In this document: positions 46,986-54,688 of the stretch, in pieces | Numbering within the stretch: position 1 is the stretch's first letter | Layout: every line of letters begins with the position of its first letter | Assembly: GCF_020662265.1 (NCBI RefSeq) | Contig: NZ_VEWM01000063.1 | Location: 1 to 64,000, forward strand | DNA length: 64,000 nucleotides | From: Psychrobacter sp. I-STPA6b | GTDB taxonomy: Bacteria; Pseudomonadota; Gammaproteobacteria; Pseudomonadales; Moraxellaceae | Direction of reading: 5' to 3' | Notes under the pieces: generated by a model | Database searches by the model: none | What the model was told of the DNA's origin: nothing | The model's input: the letters and a program-made list of their open reading frames with translations, nothing else | Made by a program: the position numbers and the translations under genes

Positions 46986-47079
46986 GGCTCTGTTGAATAT
47001 TCATCTTCATAGAAAAAATTGAGATAAATTTAAATCCCTTGCGGATATTAGCCTAATGGGGTAAAAGCTCAACAGACCC
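46986..47079. mobile_element. 94-bp MITE-like element with IS5-type ends
   Basis: Ends GGCTCTGTTGA (left) and, inverted, GGGTCTGTTGA (right) agree at 10 of 11 bases and are flanked by TA on both sides (CTA|G, C|TAA), consistent with TA-targeting IS5 relatives. The interior has no coding capacity. The TIR resembles that of IS903-like IS5 elements (GGCTTTGTTGAA). Confidence 0.7.
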
Positions 47080-47118
47080 TAATTATATAAAGGATAAATA
47101 GTTATAAAAATAGACACC

Positions 47119-47168
47119 AAAAAAGCAACTGTTTCTTATTAGGATAAAAAACAGTTGCCTTTTTTATG
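47119..47168. terminator. Bidirectional terminator after fkpB
   Basis: Stem GCAACTGTTT / AAACAGTTGC flanked by AAAAA and CTTTTTT. It serves fkpB and the convergent cluster gene. Confidence 0.88.
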
Positions 47169-47236
47169 AGTTACTTATTACCTTATATCTAGCCATCACA
47201 TCAATATAAAATGACTATAACATAATAAGAATAAAA

Positions 47237-47872
47237 CTAAGGCTTACGACTATGATTAAAACGCAGCCCAGAAGTCTTAATTCCCCAAATAAGTTCTACA
47301 AAAGCACGATTATTGGTCAATGGTTCACCTTCCAAAATTAAGAAATAACCACTTCCATCAATCCATAAAAAGATAAAGCTGGTGCTGGGCAAAAGCAAAT
47401 CAATCTGCTTAAAGAAGGATACCGCTTCACCACTGACACCCCAACCACGTTGCTGTTGACGGGTCAAAAAGTCCCCAAAGTCCGCGGCAGCAACACTTAA
47501 TGTGTCTGCTTGCTCTTGTGTATACCCAATGTGTGCCAAACAAAAGCCTTCATTAGATGCGATAGCAGCCTTACGGTGACCAGATAAACTAGCAACCACA
47601 TAAGGTAAGAACTTATCTAATGGCATACTCGGTGCAGGTAGTGGCGATGCCAATATCTCAAGCCAGCCCTTTTCAGAAAAGTCTTCGAGCCAGTCATCAC
47701 TGTACTGTGCAACCCAGTCTTCTACTGCCATGGTTGTCGTTTTTGAAAATAACTTTTGCAAAGATTTTTGGGCTTTACTAGGAATGTGTGCGCCAAATGC
47801 CTCAAACACACCAGCTGGAGTAAGCATCAAATACTCAGAGGACTTTTCAGAAGAGCTTAGGGTCATTACCAT
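47237..47872 (-). CDS. Probable Roadblock/LC7-like protein, last gene of the signalling cluster
   Basis: 211-aa soluble protein. Residues ~85-205 have the Roadblock-type order: a helix, a strand-rich AAIASNEGFCLAHIGY, a long helix (QADTLSVAAADFGDFLTRQQQ), then strands ISFIFLWIDGSGYFLIL and a final helix. The match is by pattern and not certain. The first ~80 residues are helical. It begins 65 bp after the GTPase stop and is likely co-transcribed with it. Roadblock proteins usually act on the paired small GTPase, which is exactly the neighbour here. Confidence 0.55.
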   Translation of the reverse strand: MVMTLSSSEKSSEYLMLTPAGVFEAFGAHIPSKAQKSLQKLFSKTTTMAVEDWVAQYSDDWLEDFSEKGWLEILASPLPAPSMPLDKFLPYVVASLSGHRKAAIASNEGFCLAHIGYTQEQADTLSVAAADFGDFLTRQQQRGWGVSGEAVSFFKQIDLLLPSTSFIFLWIDGSGYFLILEGEPLTNNRAFVELIWGIKTSGLRFNHSRKP

Positions 47873-47937
47873 AGTTTTATCATTTATTTATTAATTAATA
47901 GAACTTCTTACTACCATAAGTGTAACACGGGATATTT

Positions 47938-48489
47938 TTATTCAGCGATTGCATATACCAAAGCACGGACTAACTGGCGCATCTGATCTTTTTCACGTGC
48001 ATCCACTGTCATTACATTTGCAGGAATATCAATAGAAATCAAGTAGTCAGATAAGCGCTGATGTAAATCCCAAGCTACATTTTCTGCATGAGTCACACCA
48101 ACAACCAATGCACTACCCTGCACCAGAGGAATAAAGCTTTGTAGATAATCCTTTAAATCTTGAACTGGATCATCTGTTGTTGCATTAATCAACAGTATTA
48201 ATCCTAGCGCATTCTCACTTAATATCTCCCACATGAAATCAAATCTCTTTTGTCCAGGTGTACCATAAAGACGAACCTGCTCACCTGAATCTAACTTCAT
48301 AATGCCATAGTCCATGGCAACTGTGGTTGTTTTTTTAATTTGTTGTACTTCATCAGAAGCGGCTTCTTCCGTCGATACCACATCTTTATCAGATAACACT
48401 CGAATTGCTTCTGTTTTTCCTGCCCCAACAGGACCTGCAATAATAATTTTATAGGTATTATTTGGTATATTATCTAATAACGAAGACAT
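47938..48489 (-). CDS. Ras-like small GTPase (MglA/CvnD-like)
   Basis: 183-aa cytoplasmic GTPase of the bacterial COG2229/MglA-type group. P-loop GPVGAGKT (19-26); switch I thr KTTTVAMDYG (53-62); G3 is LYGTPGQKRF (74-83) with Pro-Gln as in CvnD-like proteins. The G4 base-specificity motif, normally NKxD, is VTHAEN, so guanine specificity may rest on other contacts. There is no lipid-attachment signal. It lies between the receiver/winged-helix gene and the second Roadblock-like gene, so it is the likely switch of the cluster. Confidence 0.85.
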   Translation of the reverse strand: MSSLLDNIPNNTYKIIIAGPVGAGKTEAIRVLSDKDVVSTEEAASDEVQQIKKTTTVAMDYGIMKLDSGEQVRLYGTPGQKRFDFMWEILSENALGLILLINATTDDPVQDLKDYLQSFIPLVQGSALVVGVTHAENVAWDLHQRLSDYLISIDIPANVMTVDAREKDQMRQLVRALVYAIAE

Positions 48490-48594
48490 AATTTTATCCT
48501 AGAAACCCTTTGTTATTCATTGTTATGTAAAGATGCTTATGATGCCAACCGTCCCCAATCACTACAAGCCTTTTATGACTTGTAGTCACAAAAA

Positions 48595-49998
48595 CTATAT
48601 AGAAAGCTTTTGTAACAGTCTTCTAAAGAATCCTGTACTGTTAGCTTGACGCACACCACTATTTCTATTCATTTTATCCGCTGATGACAGTGTGGATTTA
48701 TCTGCATCAGGTGTTGTATTAGCAGGCAATAAAATGGTTTCTTCTGCTACGCCTGATAGCATAGAAAGTAAAATAACACGATTGAGCTGCTGTATTGATA
48801 ATTCTGGAAAAAGAGACTGTAGCTCTACAATGGTACGTGCTTTTGACAAACAGGCTGATAAAACTGAATACACATAACTAGGAACAAAACGCATCACTGC
48901 AAAATTTGGTACAAACTTAACCTTTAAACGCAATGGATGAGGTTGATTCGGCAAATCATAATGTAAGACTTCAGCTGCAATCTGCCATAAGATTGTATTC
49001 ATTACATATTTTTTATTACCAGCCCGACTCAATTTCTGAGACTTTTCTATATATTGCTCAGTAGATATAGGTAATAGTTGCACACCATTGGTTCCTGCAT
49101 ATTTCTGATTACCAATAATACAAAAGCAATCTGTCACTCGCGTAATATCACTATCCATGATGACACTACGCTCAGCAGGATTTATTAATAACTCATATTT
49201 TCCTATTCTCATAATCAATGGATGCGTATATGAGAATAACTCTAAAACACTACGCACAAAAACTGTATCATAGATAGATGAAAAATATTGTTTCAGTACC
49301 TTAGTCAATACCTGTACTTTAACACCTGGGTCAACACTATCTTTCACAAAATGACTACTTTGACCATCTACCAGATCAGATGCTTGTGACTGAATAATAC
49401 TGTTATCTTCTTGTACTTTTGATGACATCGCTGGTACAGTAGATGCCTCTGTACTCTTATCTCCATCTACTTCAGCTAGCTTTTTATCACGTGTCTGTTC
49501 ACGTGTGGCTGATTGAGATGATACAGGCAAAGATAAAGATTGCTTTTGAGATGTCTTTTCACTCTGAACAACTAACGCACCATCTGTCCTATCTGGTTTA
49601 GAAAGTAGTTGGGTCAGCTGTCCAACAACCTCCATCATCTCTGTTTTTGAATATGGTGCACATAAATACAAAAGAACAGATTGAACCACTTTCTCCATCT
49701 GACGCCAACTACTCATATCTCTTCGAGAAATCAGCACTGTTGGCTTAGCGTTGATAAAAGCAGCCAATGCTTCTTGATTTTCAGCAGTGTGATAACTCAT
49801 ACCCACACCTTCCAGATCCACCAAAAAAGCATCAGCTTGATTTTGCTGTTGACTACTATTATTGGGTAGTATCAACGTCATTTGCTCAGAAAGCTGCCGT
49901 GGAATCACATGGGTATCCAAACTCGCAAAGTTCCGCGAACAAAACATTTTTACTGCTTCTGCATTTTGCTCAGAAAAACCAACTAATAATAATTTCAT
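48595..49998 (-). CDS. Degenerate receiver plus winged-helix-like protein
   Basis: 467-aa protein. Residues 1-132 look like a response-regulator receiver (MKLLLVGFSEQNAEAV, DAFLVDLEGVG, TVLISRRD) but the acidic pocket and the final KP are not conserved, so it is probably not phosphorylated. A Ser/Gln/Asp-rich linker follows (135-215). The central part (220-345) is a helical/beta domain of unknown type. Near the C-terminus, ARTIVELQSLFPELSIQQLNRVILLSMLSGVAEE has a winged-helix pattern and is followed by a polar tail. I infer an adaptor or effector in the GTPase pathway. Confidence 0.6.
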   Translation of the reverse strand: MKLLLVGFSEQNAEAVKMFCSRNFASLDTHVIPRQLSEQMTLILPNNSSQQQNQADAFLVDLEGVGMSYHTAENQEALAAFINAKPTVLISRRDMSSWRQMEKVVQSVLLYLCAPYSKTEMMEVVGQLTQLLSKPDRTDGALVVQSEKTSQKQSLSLPVSSQSATREQTRDKKLAEVDGDKSTEASTVPAMSSKVQEDNSIIQSQASDLVDGQSSHFVKDSVDPGVKVQVLTKVLKQYFSSIYDTVFVRSVLELFSYTHPLIMRIGKYELLINPAERSVIMDSDITRVTDCFCIIGNQKYAGTNGVQLLPISTEQYIEKSQKLSRAGNKKYVMNTILWQIAAEVLHYDLPNQPHPLRLKVKFVPNFAVMRFVPSYVYSVLSACLSKARTIVELQSLFPELSIQQLNRVILLSMLSGVAEETILLPANTTPDADKSTLSSADKMNRNSGVRQANSTGFFRRLLQKLSI

Positions 49999-50220
49999 TA
50001 TCTACTCACAAGAACTTATTTGTAATCATTATCTACATACATCATGATTATGTATTATAGTTAATAATTTTATATTTTACGTTTATATTGATACAAAATA
50101 AACGTAAAAACAGATAATTTGTTTATTAAAAGCGTAACGAGAAGGCAATAAAATATTATCTGATTCTAAAATTATAGAATACTTCTAGAAAAATAGCTAA
50201 GTAAACTATAAAAATAAATG

Positions 50221-50826
50221 CTAAGCACTTTTCGATAGCGACTCTAAATGCTCACGACATTGTCGCCATCGACTATCAAACTTCCAACCGGTCTTACCTA
50301 ATCTGAACCACACTATCGTAAAAGCAATTAAATCATTACATGCAATACAATGTGCTAAGAAATCAGCCTCTATCTCCTCAATAACATCATAACGCTGCTC
50401 TTCTTTACTAGATAACAGCTGTTCCACAATATCATTGGCTACTAGACGAGCATCATCACTACTGGTCAGCAGACTATGTGAGGCAACATTTAGGGAAGGG
50501 GAAACCAAAACACTCCAACGCGTCGCTAAAGGAGTTACTTGACTGATATAATCATGTCGCAGTATATACTGCTCAAATGCTTGATAAATACTTGGACGCA
50601 GACGACTTTTTGCCTTATCAAGAACACGGTCTCCAATAAAAGGCATCTCATACCAACAGCCATAAAACATATCTGCCAATGCGCCTTGTAATGGCTCGGA
50701 TACAGCCAAAGAGTGGGCTATATTAATTCGATGATGGTGTGCAGATATATCACTAGGTTGCTGTAATACTCGCCTAGAATAATAGCGAAACTGCTTTTTG
50801 ATATCTAACGTATTATTGTATAACAT
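50221..50826 (-). CDS. Hypothetical protein in the signalling cluster
   Basis: 201-aa soluble protein not recognised. It is helical and His/Arg-rich at the N-terminus (QFRYYSRRVLQQ, HHHRINIAHSLAV). Central FYGCWYEMPFIGDRVL and C-terminal CIACNDLIAFTIVWFRLGKTGW contain Cys and Trp residues that might bind a ligand or a partner. No signal peptide. Its place between the PhnD-like and receiver-like genes suggests a part in the same system. It is separated from its neighbours by 222-300 bp gaps, so separate promoters are possible. Confidence 0.6.
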   Translation of the reverse strand: MLYNNTLDIKKQFRYYSRRVLQQPSDISAHHHRINIAHSLAVSEPLQGALADMFYGCWYEMPFIGDRVLDKAKSRLRPSIYQAFEQYILRHDYISQVTPLATRWSVLVSPSLNVASHSLLTSSDDARLVANDIVEQLLSSKEEQRYDVIEEIEADFLAHCIACNDLIAFTIVWFRLGKTGWKFDSRWRQCREHLESLSKSA

Positions 50827-51126
50827 AAAAAGACCACTTAATTAATCATTCTAGAATAATCATTATCATTGATTGATACAGAGTGGCAGGCTAAAATTTT
50901 TTTTGAATTTTATTTATAGTATATAAACGACCATCTATCTTATAAGTAGACTTAAGATATTTAACTATTCTTATCTTTAAGATATTGCTATAAAAACAAT
51001 CAAATAACTCATCATCAGTCACATATAAATACTGGCTACACTGAATCAGCTCATTATAACGTTCCAATACCCATTATACTGGTATGGGTATTGGAAATAA
51101 ATAAAGCTTATCGGAAAAACAGACTG
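50827..51126. other. AT-rich gap inside the signalling cluster
   Basis: 300 bp containing the hairpin at 51062-51096. It probably holds a promoter for the 50221 gene on the minus strand; none is evident by eye. Confidence 0.4.
51062..51096. terminator. Perfect 13-bp hairpin after the PhnD-like gene
   Basis: TTCCAATACCCAT / ATGGGTATTGGAA with a 9-nt loop. It lies 30 bp beyond the PhnD-like stop codon. There is no T-tract on the minus strand, so it may be an mRNA-stabilising or processing hairpin, or a regulator site, more than a classical terminator. Confidence 0.55.
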
Positions 51127-51873
51127 TTAATCTAATAAAGTCTCCATTAAATCAATCATAAACTCAGCAGATTCTTCATCCATCGCTTCAAACCCTTGTT
51201 CAAAGCCTAATTCTTCCAACATTGTCTGTGACTCTGCTGAATCTTGTAAGGATAAAATCACACGCTCTAAAGTATCTGCATGCTCAAAGCCATCTTTAAC
51301 CAATAGCACATGGCTGATATCGGCCAAATCACTCTCGATTAATACCGTCATTTGCGCACGGGTGAGTTTTGAGAGACCTTTAAAAATATCTGCCAAGAAA
51401 AAGGCAACATCTGCTTTACCCTGAATCACTTGTCTGGCAGCTGCCTGAAAGGTTTCAGTGATATCAAATGTTAGGTCTGCTTCAGTTAAGTCAACAGCTT
51501 CTAACAAACGCAAGCCAATTAATTTAACATCACGATTATCTGCCATCGCTACAGTATTACCAGCTTTTAAATCTTCTAGCTTTTGAATATCGCCATTTGC
51601 TGAAGTCGCAATAACCATCTCATCAGATTTACCAACTGGACGAGCAATCGCACGATAACCATGCTCACGAATCAAAGCAGCCGCATCAAATGGATTGGCA
51701 TAAATAAGATCTATATCTTTTTCCTTAATCATCTCCGCCTGTTCAGCATGAGAAGCTGGTGTTAGCAGATGCACCGCTATGTCTGAATGCTTCTGTAACA
51801 ATGTATTAAACATATGCCAACCAGCAAAACGCTCTGGAGAAAAGTCTGGAGCAATCAAAAAATTATATGTCAT
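51127..51873 (-). CDS. PhnD-like periplasmic-binding-fold protein without signal peptide
   Basis: 248-aa protein of the phosphate/phosphonate-binding (PhnD/TIGR01098) fold: MTYNFLIAPDFSPERFAGW, a SHAEQAEMIKEKDIDLIYANPFDAA block, VGKSDEMVIATS, and a second lobe with AARQVIQGKADVAFF. It starts directly with the fold, with no signal peptide or lipobox, so the protein is predicted to be cytosolic. No ABC permease or ATPase is adjacent. It starts 2 bp after the PAS gene stop, so the two are translationally coupled. I infer an intracellular ligand sensor. Confidence 0.75.
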   Translation of the reverse strand: MTYNFLIAPDFSPERFAGWHMFNTLLQKHSDIAVHLLTPASHAEQAEMIKEKDIDLIYANPFDAAALIREHGYRAIARPVGKSDEMVIATSANGDIQKLEDLKAGNTVAMADNRDVKLIGLRLLEAVDLTEADLTFDITETFQAAARQVIQGKADVAFFLADIFKGLSKLTRAQMTVLIESDLADISHVLLVKDGFEHADTLERVILSLQDSAESQTMLEELGFEQGFEAMDEESAEFMIDLMETLLD

Positions 51874-51875
51874 CG

Positions 51876-52376
51876 TTATGAACCCTCTTGCTGTGTGGAT
51901 TTCATGTCAGCATATTGAACAACTGCCTCTTGGATTTTAGTACGAGATGGCTTACGACGTACTGAAGTATAGCCAACTGTCTCACCACGACGGACATTTG
52001 GTACAGCTGTCGCATATACCCAATAGTGTGTTCCATCTTTGCACAAGTTCTTAACATAACCATGCCATTTTTTGCCGGACTTCAATGTTGCCCACATTTC
52101 AGCATACACAGGTGATGGCATATCTGGATGACGCAAAATGTGATGCGGCATACCTATCAGCTCATCTCTTTCATAACCACTGATTTCGACAAAAGCATCA
52201 TTTGCGTGCGTCAATACACCATTTAGGTCTGTACGTGATACGATGAGCTTGCCATCAGGATAAGGACGCTCCTCTCCTGTATCATATACTATACGAGATG
52301 TGCCATCATTATAGTGTAGCTCATATTGTGTTGCAGAATCGCAGGGTTTTTCCATGTCTGGTATCTTTGTACCCAA
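51876..52376 (-). CDS. Aer-like PAS sensor protein
   Basis: 166-aa stand-alone PAS protein. Residues ~40-145 closely follow the Aer redox-sensing PAS: LIVSRTDLNGVLTHANDAFV, EISGYERDELIGMPHHILRHPDMP, MWATLKSGKKWHGYVKNLCKDG and YWVYATAVPNVR with GYTSVRRKPS. This group usually binds FAD. There is no output domain, no membrane segment and no signalling helix beyond residue 150, so output must be through partners. The TTG start at 52376 is used because AGGAGGT lies 4 bases upstream; the first ATG is too far away. Confidence 0.85.
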   Translation of the reverse strand: MGTKIPDMEKPCDSATQYELHYNDGTSRIVYDTGEERPYPDGKLIVSRTDLNGVLTHANDAFVEISGYERDELIGMPHHILRHPDMPSPVYAEMWATLKSGKKWHGYVKNLCKDGTHYWVYATAVPNVRRGETVGYTSVRRKPSRTKIQEAVVQYADMKSTQQEGS

Positions 52377-52380
52377 GGTA

Positions 52381-52387
52381 ACCTCCT
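52381..52387 (-). promoter_or_regulatory. Ribosome-binding site deciding a TTG start
   Basis: AGGAGGT (minus strand) lies 4 bases before the TTG of the PAS gene and 25 bases before the first ATG, so it favours the TTG start. Confidence 0.6.
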
Positions 52388-52572
52388 AACTTTTATCTAC
52401 TTAATGAAAATTCTTAATTATAAAATCTATAGACTCATAAAACTAATTTTTATAAGAACAGTATTTTATGATATCTATAATACTATTGCTATGAATTGTT
52501 AAAATAATCATTGACTAAAAGAACGCTTGTTATATATTTGTTTCTATCAGTCAAATAAATATATTATAAATA

Positions 52573-52935
52573 TTAAATTAATTTTGATAGTGCTTCAGAT
52601 GCACGTTTAATATCAAGGAATATTAATCCTAATTTTGCATTTGATTTTGCCATAATCGTTAATACAGCTTCTTCACCAGCAGATGTCATGATGACATAGC
52701 CTTTTTCACCTTGTACCATAACACGATCAATACTACCACGTGCCAGCTCACGACCCGCGCGATCCCCTAAAGATAATAGGGCAGCAGACATCGCACCAAC
52801 TCTGTCTTCATCAATTCCAGAAGGTAATGCTGAAGCAATCATCAAACCATCTTTTGAAATTAATGCTGAAGCTTCGACATCGGCAGATGAGCCATTTAAG
52901 TCATCCAAAATTTGTTGAAACATATCTGTACGCAT
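52573..52935 (-). CDS. Roadblock/LC7-domain protein (MglB/CvnB-like)
   Basis: 120-aa protein filled by one Roadblock domain: MFQQILDDLNGSSADVEASALISKDGLMIASALP, a helix with AMSAALLSLGDRAGREL, then strands SIDRVMVQGEKGYVIMTSAG and AVLTIMAKSNAKLGLIFLDI and a final helix. MglB-type Roadblock proteins form dimers and act on a paired Ras-like GTPase as GAP or exchange factor. The ribosome-binding site GGAG is well spaced. It is the first gene of the cluster, 196 bp before the PAS gene. Confidence 0.85.
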   Translation of the reverse strand: MRTDMFQQILDDLNGSSADVEASALISKDGLMIASALPSGIDEDRVGAMSAALLSLGDRAGRELARGSIDRVMVQGEKGYVIMTSAGEEAVLTIMAKSNAKLGLIFLDIKRASEALSKLI

Positions 52936-53404
52936 TTATTAAATCTCCATTGATAATATAAATATATAGCCTATATTGGCTTATATACTATTTAATATAT
53001 AAAAATCAAAACACACTTTAAAATCATTAAATAAAAAATAGTTATATAGTCAAGTTAGTCTTCACTATATATAGACTTTATAAGTGTAAATCACATCATA
53101 TAACAGTTCTTACATGAAATAAACAAAGAATCACGTGATAAAAACAATCATTTTGGAGATTTTAGAACAGTATATTCCATCAACTGTATTCTACTTAGTG
53201 CTACATTGTTGTTTCAAACCTTATATTTATTTATATTTTTCAATATGTTATAAACAAAAACAACAATACTTTTGCACCAATTCTTATCGCCATATCATGA
53301 AAGCATCAACCTATGGTGAATAGTTGAATTTTTGTAATATTACTTTGACTAAGTAGTATTAGAGTATATAGCATAGTTAAATAAACAAGCCGTGGAATAA
53401 AACG
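52936..53404. other. Divergent regulatory stretch between cluster and tas-like gene
   Basis: 469 bp, extremely AT-rich. It must hold the promoter(s) of the signalling cluster (minus) and of the aldo/keto reductase (plus). The only open frame (53135-53323) has AT-rich low-complexity content and no ribosome-binding site, so I see no gene. Confidence 0.5.
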
Positions 53405-54445
53405 ATGAAATACCATAAGTTAGCGCAACTAAACCAAGATGTCTCTAAAATCTGTCTTGGTACGATGACATGGGGACAACAAAATGATGAGGCTCAAGCA
53501 CATGAGCAAATGGACTTTGCACTGACATCTGGTGTCAATTTTTGGGACACCGCTGAGATGTACCCTTCTCCACCAGATAAAGATAAGCAAGGTACCACTG
53601 AGCGCTTTATGGGAACATGGTTTGCTAAGACAGGTCGTCGCCAAGAGGTTGTACTGGCTAGCAAAATTTCACCCATGAGCTTTTTACGTGATGGTCAGAC
53701 TCGCTTTACTGCTAAGCATATCAGCGAAGCAATTGATGGCAATCTTAAACGTTTACAAACTGATTATATTGATATTTATCAGCTACATTGGCCCGAACGT
53801 CAAAGCAATTTTTTTGGCAAGCGGGGCTATACCACACAAATGGCTGAGCAGGATTTAAGTGAGTTAACGCCCTTTTTAGAGACCATTGAGGCACTTAATG
53901 ATGAGATAAAAAAAGGCAGAATTCGTGCCTATGGGCTATCTAATGATACACCTTGGGGCGTGATGCGCTATCTATGGGAAGCCGATAAACATGGGCTGAT
54001 TGCGCCCATCACTATCCAAAACCCTTATAATTTATTGAATCGTCTTTATGAGGTTGGGCTGGCAGAAATCTCTCATCGTGAAAATGTTGGACTACTGGCA
54101 TATTCACCACTTGCATTTGGTGTGCTTTCTGGAAAATATCTTGGCGGTCGCCGACCTGAAGGGGCAAGGCTGAGTCTTTTTGACCGCTATGAGCGCTACA
54201 CCAATGCTGAGGCAAAATGGGCAACTGAACAATATGCCAGTATTGCTGAGGATGCGGGGCTAGATATGGCACAGATGGCACTGGCTTTTGTCAATCATCA
54301 GGCCTTTGTTACTTCTAATATCATAGGTGCCACCACGATTGAACAACTAAAAGATAATATTGATAGCATCAATCTTGAGCTAAGCGAAGAGGTACTAGAG
54401 GCCATTGACCGTGTACATCAACAACAACCTAACCCTTCGCCTTAG
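53405..54445 (+). CDS. tas: Aldo/keto reductase of the Tas type
   Basis: 346-aa NADPH-dependent oxidoreductase; (beta/alpha)8 barrel. Catalytic tetrad D48 (NFWDTAEMYP), Y53, K87 (VLASKIS) and H128 (IYQLHWPE). The YGLSNDTPWGVMRY and IGATTIEQLKDNID blocks place it near E. coli Tas. The physiological substrate is not known. It is monocistronic, with a terminator after it. Confidence 0.88.
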   Translation: MKYHKLAQLNQDVSKICLGTMTWGQQNDEAQAHEQMDFALTSGVNFWDTAEMYPSPPDKDKQGTTERFMGTWFAKTGRRQEVVLASKISPMSFLRDGQTRFTAKHISEAIDGNLKRLQTDYIDIYQLHWPERQSNFFGKRGYTTQMAEQDLSELTPFLETIEALNDEIKKGRIRAYGLSNDTPWGVMRYLWEADKHGLIAPITIQNPYNLLNRLYEVGLAEISHRENVGLLAYSPLAFGVLSGKYLGGRRPEGARLSLFDRYERYTNAEAKWATEQYASIAEDAGLDMAQMALAFVNHQAFVTSNIIGATTIEQLKDNIDSINLELSEEVLEAIDRVHQQQPNPSP

Positions 54446-54499
54446 AGTCTTTTAAATAGGCTGTTTTCAGTCATTTATCTTTATTTAAGATTCTTTCTA

Positions 54500-54536
54500 A
54501 AAAGCCCTTTCTCCAAGCTGAGTCAGGGCTTTTGCA
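54500..54536 (+). terminator. Probable terminator of the Tas-like gene
   Basis: 9-bp stem AAAAGCCCT / AGGGCTTTT with a 16-nt loop; the 3' arm ends in TTTT. Confidence 0.6.
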
Positions 54537-54688
54537 ATTATAATCAGTTAATCAATATCGGATTCGCCACAGCTAACATTCAGACTGTGTTAAAATCAAC
54601 CGCAATATACCAATAATCACTTCTAACCTCTATTTTATATCTTATAAAATCTTGTATATTTTTAGCTTCATCATCTATAGGTAAATCC

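Noticed and set aside
53135..53323. Plus-strand open frame in the gap before the aldo/keto reductase
   Set aside because: Strongly AT-rich, Tyr/Phe/Ile-biased, no ribosome-binding site, no recognisable domain.
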